A DNA stretch of 8,188 nt. It comes from an uncultured beta proteobacterium (GTDB lineage Bacteria; Pseudomonadota; Gammaproteobacteria; Burkholderiales; Burkholderiaceae_C). The stretch covers positions 1 to 8,188 of the forward strand of contig CAJBVC010000449.1 in assembly GCA_903958915.1 (NCBI GenBank), written 5' to 3'. Below are positions 4,656 to 8,188 of this stretch, piece by piece. The translations under genes and the position numbers were made by a program. Position 1 is the stretch's first letter, and the number at the start of each line of letters is the position of its first letter. The notes beneath the pieces are model-generated. The model made no database searches. It saw only the letters and a list, made by a program, of their open reading frames with translations, and had not been told where the DNA came from.

Positions 4656-5636
4656 ATGAATTTTCGTAAGCGTGCAAGCGTGGTTCTTTTGGCGATTTCG
4701 GGTGTGGCAGCCTTTGGGGTTGCAGCCGAGCCGGCCATCGTTTATGACCTGGGCGGGAAATTTGACAAGTCATTTAATGAGGCTGCCTATCGCGGGATGG
4801 AGCAGTGGAAGAAGGAAACTGGCAAGCAATATCTGGAGTTCGAGGTCTCCAATGAGTCGCAGCGGGAGCAGGCCATTCGGCGCATGGCCGAGCGCGGTGC
4901 AAGCCCCATCATTGCCATGAGCTTCAGCCAGGCGTCTGCCATTGAAAAGGTTGCCAAGGAATTTCCAAAGCTGCAATTTGCCATTGTGGACGACGTGGTG
5001 AAGCAGCCCAATGTGCAGTCGGTGATCTTCAAGGAACACGAAGGCAGCTTTCTGGTCGGCGTCATGGCCGCCATTGCCAGCAAGACCGGCAAGGCTGGCT
5101 TTGTGGGCGGCATGGACATTCCACTGATACGCAAGTTTCAATGTGGCTATGAGCAGGGGGTCAAGTACATCAACCCCAAGGCCGAAGTGGTTGCCAATAT
5201 GACGGGTACTACCGGCGCGGCGTGGAACGACCCCACGCGCGGAGGCGAGTTGGCCAAAGCACAATTCTCCAAAGGCGTCGACGTTATTTTTGCCGCTGCC
5301 GGTGGCACAGGTGCTGGCGTGTACCAGGCTGCCAAAGACGGCGGCAAGCTCGCCATCGGTGTTGACAGCAACCAGAACCACATGCAGCCCGGCACCATGC
5401 TGACCTCCATGATCAAGCGGGTGGATGTCGCGGTGTACAACATCAGCAAGGCTCATAAGCCCGGGTTGATGTTGCTTGGGCTGAAGGAAGGCGGCGTTGA
5501 TTACGCGATGGATGAGCACAACGCGAAACTGGTGTCGGCTGACATGAAGAAGCGTGTGGATGCGGCCAAGGCCGATATCGTGAACGGCAAGATCAAAGTC
5601 GTGGATTACACCGTCGACAGTTCCTGCAAGTACTAA
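4656..5636 (+). CDS. Periplasmic nucleoside-binding protein, BMP/PnrA-like
   Basis: This is the substrate-binding component of an ABC importer. The frame stays open back to 4269 (455 codons), but the real start is ATG 4656: AGGA (4644-4647) is 8 bases upstream and the product (326 aa) then begins with a signal peptide, basic MNFRKR then a hydrophobic stretch ending VAA near residue 24. There is no lipobox cysteine, so it is a soluble periplasmic protein, unlike many lipoprotein BMP members. Family blocks are GGKFDKSFNEAAYRG (33-47), EGSFLVGVMAA (129-139), GFVGGMDIPLIRKF (148-161), NDPTRGGELA (191-200), DVIFAAAGGTGAGV (209-222) and GVDSNQN (235-241). Known relatives (PnrA, NupN) bind purine or other nucleosides, and the adjacent hydrolase and ribokinase support that. 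Two cysteines, 163 and 324, could form a disulfide. Confidence 0.93.
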   Translation: MNFRKRASVVLLAISGVAAFGVAAEPAIVYDLGGKFDKSFNEAAYRGMEQWKKETGKQYLEFEVSNESQREQAIRRMAERGASPIIAMSFSQASAIEKVAKEFPKLQFAIVDDVVKQPNVQSVIFKEHEGSFLVGVMAAIASKTGKAGFVGGMDIPLIRKFQCGYEQGVKYINPKAEVVANMTGTTGAAWNDPTRGGELAKAQFSKGVDVIFAAAGGTGAGVYQAAKDGGKLAIGVDSNQNHMQPGTMLTSMIKRVDVAVYNISKAHKPGLMLLGLKEGGVDYAMDEHNAKLVSADMKKRVDAAKADIVNGKIKVVDYTVDSSCKY

Positions 5637-5642
5637 TTCGTT

Positions 5643-5663
5643 GGCGCAGGCTGTTTTGGCGCC
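5643..5663 (+). other. Small hairpin between bmp and ATPase gene
   Basis: GGCGC (5643-5647) pairs with GCGCC (5659-5663) around an 11-base loop, in the 36-base gap after the bmp stop. Stems here often reduce downstream expression or protect the binding-protein mRNA, but this one is only five pairs with no following T-run. Weak evidence. Confidence 0.25.
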
Positions 5664-5672
5664 CACCGCAGG

Positions 5673-7235
5673 ATGAACTCAGGCATGGGAGAAATGCGTT
5701 CGCAGCCCAGCGTCCCACCCGCGGTGCGCATGATCGGCATCAACAAGCGCTTTGGATCCGTCGCTGCAAACGCCGACGTGCACCTGAGCCTGAACGCCGG
5801 CACGGTGCACGGCATCGTGGGTGAAAATGGCGCCGGCAAAAGCACCCTGATGTCGGTTCTTTACGGGTTTTACACCGCCGACAGTGGCTCCATCGAGGTG
5901 TTTGGCCAACCCGTGAACATTCGCAATGCCGACGATGCCATCGCTGCGGGAATCGGCATGGTGCACCAGCACTTCATGCTGGTCGACACCTTGACCGCGC
6001 TGGAAAACGTCATGCTCGGTGCCGAGCCGCACTGGCTGCTGCTGCGTTCGGCCAAAGAGGTGCGTGGCAAGTTGCAGGAATTGATGCAATCGACCGGGCT
6101 GATGGTGGATCTCGACCGTCTGGTCGCAGACCTGCCGGTGGGGGACCGGCAAAGGCTGGAGATCCTCAAGGCCTTGTACCGCGGCGCCAGAATTCTGATT
6201 CTGGACGAGCCCACGGCGGTGCTGACGCCGCAGGAGACCGAGCAGCTTTTTGAGGTGCTTCAACGGCTGAGTGGGCAAGGCACCACGATCGTATTGATTA
6301 CCCACAAGCTCAAGGAGGTGCTGCGCTTGTGCCATGTGGTCACCGTCATGCGTGCCGGTCGTGTTGTGCAGGAGGTCGCGATCGAACATGCGTCGCTGGA
6401 GTCCCTCGCCGAGGCCATGGTCGGGCGAAAGGTCCACACCGGTCGCGGCCAGCAAGGTGACGCGTCAGTGGGCCAGGCACTGCTGGTGGCACGGGACATC
6501 TCGGTGGGGAACGCCACCGGGATCATGCAACTGTCCGGGCTGAACCTGGAACTTCGGGCCGGCGAAATTGTCGGCGTGGCCGGCGTTTCGGGCAATGGGC
6601 AGAGCGAGTTGCTCGACGTGCTTTCGGGTTTGACACGCCCAACTTCCGGCACACTGTGCGTCGGCGGGCAGGAATTCGTTGCCTCCAACTGGATCACGCC
6701 GCGGCAGGCACGCCAGTTGGGACTGGCCCACGTGCCAGAAGACCGGCACGCCCGTGCAATGGTGATGGACTTTGCCGCGTGGGAATCGGCTGTGCTGGGG
6801 TATGAAGCATCACCACGCTATGCGGCGGGAGGCTGGATGCTGCACACGCAAATGCGCAGTGCCACCGCGGACATGATGGAACAGTTTGATGTGCGCCCCC
6901 GCGATACCGAACTCTTAAGCAGCAAATTTTCCGGCGGCAATCAGCAGAAATTGGTACTGGCACGAGAGTTGGGGCAGTCCCCTACGGTGCTGCTCGTCGG
7001 GCAGCCGACCCGTGGCGTCGATATCGGCGCCATTGAATTTATTTACACCCAATTGCGCGCCATGCGCGATGCCGGTTGCGCGGTGCTGCTGGTGTCGAGC
7101 GAGTTGGACGAGATCCTTGCGCTCTCCGACCGGGTGATGGTGATGCACCACGGCCGGGTTGCCGGCGAGCTGGCCATTGGCGATTGCACTGAGGCCCGGC
7201 TGGGCATGCTGATGACCGGGGGGGCCGTCCAGTGA
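5673..7235 (+). CDS. Nucleoside ABC transporter ATPase, two fused domains
   Basis: This 520-residue protein has two nucleotide-binding domains, as in the NupO/YufO-RbsA-MglA group. Domain 1 has Walker A GENGAGKST (50-58), Q-loop Gln99, signature LPVGDRQ (154-160), Walker B ILILDEP (174-180) and switch His211. Domain 2 has a degenerate Walker A, GVSGNGQSE (304-312), lacking the Lys-Ser/Thr, an intact signature SGGNQQK (420-426), and LLVGQPTRGVD (440-450) where Gln replaces the catalytic Glu; the switch His is Ser. Such asymmetry is usual in this subfamily, so ATP is probably hydrolysed at one site. The start is uncertain: ATG 5673 has AGG directly against it, whereas ATG 5685 has AGGA 11 bases upstream and ATG 5694 would also keep all domains. 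It overlaps the permease gene by four bases (GTGA). Confidence 0.94.
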   Translation: MNSGMGEMRSQPSVPPAVRMIGINKRFGSVAANADVHLSLNAGTVHGIVGENGAGKSTLMSVLYGFYTADSGSIEVFGQPVNIRNADDAIAAGIGMVHQHFMLVDTLTALENVMLGAEPHWLLLRSAKEVRGKLQELMQSTGLMVDLDRLVADLPVGDRQRLEILKALYRGARILILDEPTAVLTPQETEQLFEVLQRLSGQGTTIVLITHKLKEVLRLCHVVTVMRAGRVVQEVAIEHASLESLAEAMVGRKVHTGRGQQGDASVGQALLVARDISVGNATGIMQLSGLNLELRAGEIVGVAGVSGNGQSELLDVLSGLTRPTSGTLCVGGQEFVASNWITPRQARQLGLAHVPEDRHARAMVMDFAAWESAVLGYEASPRYAAGGWMLHTQMRSATADMMEQFDVRPRDTELLSSKFSGGNQQKLVLARELGQSPTVLLVGQPTRGVDIGAIEFIYTQLRAMRDAGCAVLLVSSELDEILALSDRVMVMHHGRVAGELAIGDCTEARLGMLMTGGAVQ

Positions 7236-8188
7236 ACGCCGCGCAGCCATTGCCGCGCTGGGCCGATGTGCTGCTGCTGCCCGCGGTGTGCCTGGGTGTG
7301 GCACTGCTGGCTGCAGCAGCCGTGGTGGCGCTGGTAGGACAAAACCCGGGTGAGGTGATCCGGGTGCTCATTCAGGGGGCATTTGGAACGCAGCGCGGAT
7401 TGAGCTACACCCTGTACTACGCCACCACCTTTATTTTTACCGGACTGGCGGTATCGGTCGCCTTCCATGGCGGATTGTTCAACATCGGGGGTGAAGGGCA
7501 GGCGATTCTGGGTGGGTTGGGTGCTGGGCTGGCTGCGTTGTGGTGGTCTGCGGTACTGCCGGCGTGGCTGATGCTGCCAGTCATGCTGGTGTTCAGCATG
7601 GTGTTTGGCCTGGTGTGGGCGGCGGTACCGGGGTACCTGCAGGCTTATCGCGGTAGCCACGTGGTCATTACGACCATCATGTTCAACTTCATTGCCAGCA
7701 GCCTGCTGGTGTATCTGCTGGTGAACCACTTGCGTCCGGCGGGCGCCATGTCGGTGGAGAGTGTGGCTTTTGCGGATTCCGCCCGTTTGCCCAGCATGCG
7801 AGAAGCCCTGGAGTGGATCGGCGTGGAGTGGCCCAACTCCCCCCTCAATATCAGTCTGTTGCTGGCGTTGCTGGCAAGCTTGGGCGTGTACCTCTATCTT
7901 TGGCGAACCCGTGCCGGCTACCAGTTGCGCGCGGTGGGGTCTAGCCCCGGGGCTGCACAGTACGCAGGTATCAGTGAGCGCAAGCAGATCATGGTTGCCA
8001 TGTGCATTTCCGGCGCACTGGCCGGCATGGTGGGCATGAACGAAATCGCGGGCGTCAACGGCAAGCTCCTGCTCGAGTTCGTCAGTGGCGCCGGTTTCAC
8101 CGGCATTGCCGTGGCCCTTATGGGGCGCAATCACCCGATCGGCATCATTTTCGCCAGTGTGCTGTTTGGCGCACTGTTTCAGGGTGGC
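7232..8188 (+). CDS. Nucleoside ABC transporter permease, partial (runs off right edge)
   Basis: GTG 7232 overlaps the ATPase stop in a GTGA junction and opens a frame of 319 codons with no stop before the window ends. The product is an inner-membrane permease of the BPD_transp_2 type (NupP/YufP-like). Hydrophobic segments fall at about 12-35, 62-80, 88-108, 112-135, 145-165, 205-225, 252-270 and 302-319. Recognisable blocks are GGLFNIGGEGQ (80-90), ITTIMFNFIA (146-155), LRAVGSSPGAAQYAGI (232-247) and GAGFTGIAVALMGRNHPIGI (286-305), characteristic of nucleoside-type permeases of this family. Few residues are missing at the C-terminus, judging from usual lengths of about 350-370. A paired second permease (NupQ/YufQ-like) would be expected immediately downstream, outside the window. 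Confidence 0.93.
   Translation, partial: MNAAQPLPRWADVLLLPAVCLGVALLAAAAVVALVGQNPGEVIRVLIQGAFGTQRGLSYTLYYATTFIFTGLAVSVAFHGGLFNIGGEGQAILGGLGAGLAALWWSAVLPAWLMLPVMLVFSMVFGLVWAAVPGYLQAYRGSHVVITTIMFNFIASSLLVYLLVNHLRPAGAMSVESVAFADSARLPSMREALEWIGVEWPNSPLNISLLLALLASLGVYLYLWRTRAGYQLRAVGSSPGAAQYAGISERKQIMVAMCISGALAGMVGMNEIAGVNGKLLLEFVSGAGFTGIAVALMGRNHPIGIIFASVLFGALFQGG

Noticed and set aside
4770..5666. Minus-strand open frame of 298 codons opposite the binding-protein gene
   Set aside because: The + strand protein is a clear BMP-family member with SD and signal peptide; the antisense frame has no recognisable domain.
5679..6455. Minus-strand open frame of 258 codons opposite the ATPase gene
   Set aside because: It is antisense to conserved Walker and signature motifs and has no family resemblance.
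7043..8134. Long open frame on the minus strand (363 codons)
   Set aside because: It lies opposite the permease, whose own frame shows family motifs, membrane segments and a GTGA junction. The antisense product is His/Gln-rich without family features, an effect of G+C-rich codon bias.

Overview
The window looks like the chromosome of a G+C-rich betaproteobacterium, most likely Burkholderiales/Comamonadaceae. This is inferred from codon use (mostly G/C-ending codons in the metabolic genes) and from the type of nucleoside-uptake locus; it is not proven. No rRNA, tRNA, CRISPR array or transposase is visible.

Left part (1-1124) is an accessory patch. A complete YefM/YoeB-type toxin-antitoxin operon (239-741) has its own promoter and operator. 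It lies between two diverged direct repeats offset by exactly 1000 bp (1-140 and 1001-1124). The right-hand repeat is the leader of amn, down to the Shine-Dalgarno/ATG. The left-hand copy keeps the same SD/ATG context but leads only to a 29-codon dead-end frame. Between the toxin stop and the second repeat are 259 bases without a convincing gene. They hold a weak integron attC-like structure, two bulged hairpins in tandem and a pair of imperfect 16-bp inverted repeats.

The rest (1125-8188) is a nucleoside/nucleotide catabolic locus. amn (AMP nucleosidase, + strand) converges on a two-gene minus-strand unit, ribokinase (rbsK) followed by an inosine/uridine-type nucleoside hydrolase. Divergent from that unit, on the + strand, are three ABC-transporter genes: a periplasmic BMP/PnrA-like nucleoside-binding protein, a double-domain ATPase, and a permease that runs off the right edge. 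The 70-73 bp between the divergent units holds a perfect 13-nt palindrome over the likely -10 regions of both, which suggests one shared operator.

Inferred joint role: the transporter imports nucleosides, the hydrolase cleaves them to base plus ribose, ribokinase makes ribose 5-phosphate, and AMP nucleosidase feeds the same products from AMP. The second permease and base-processing enzymes expected for such a locus would lie beyond position 8188.
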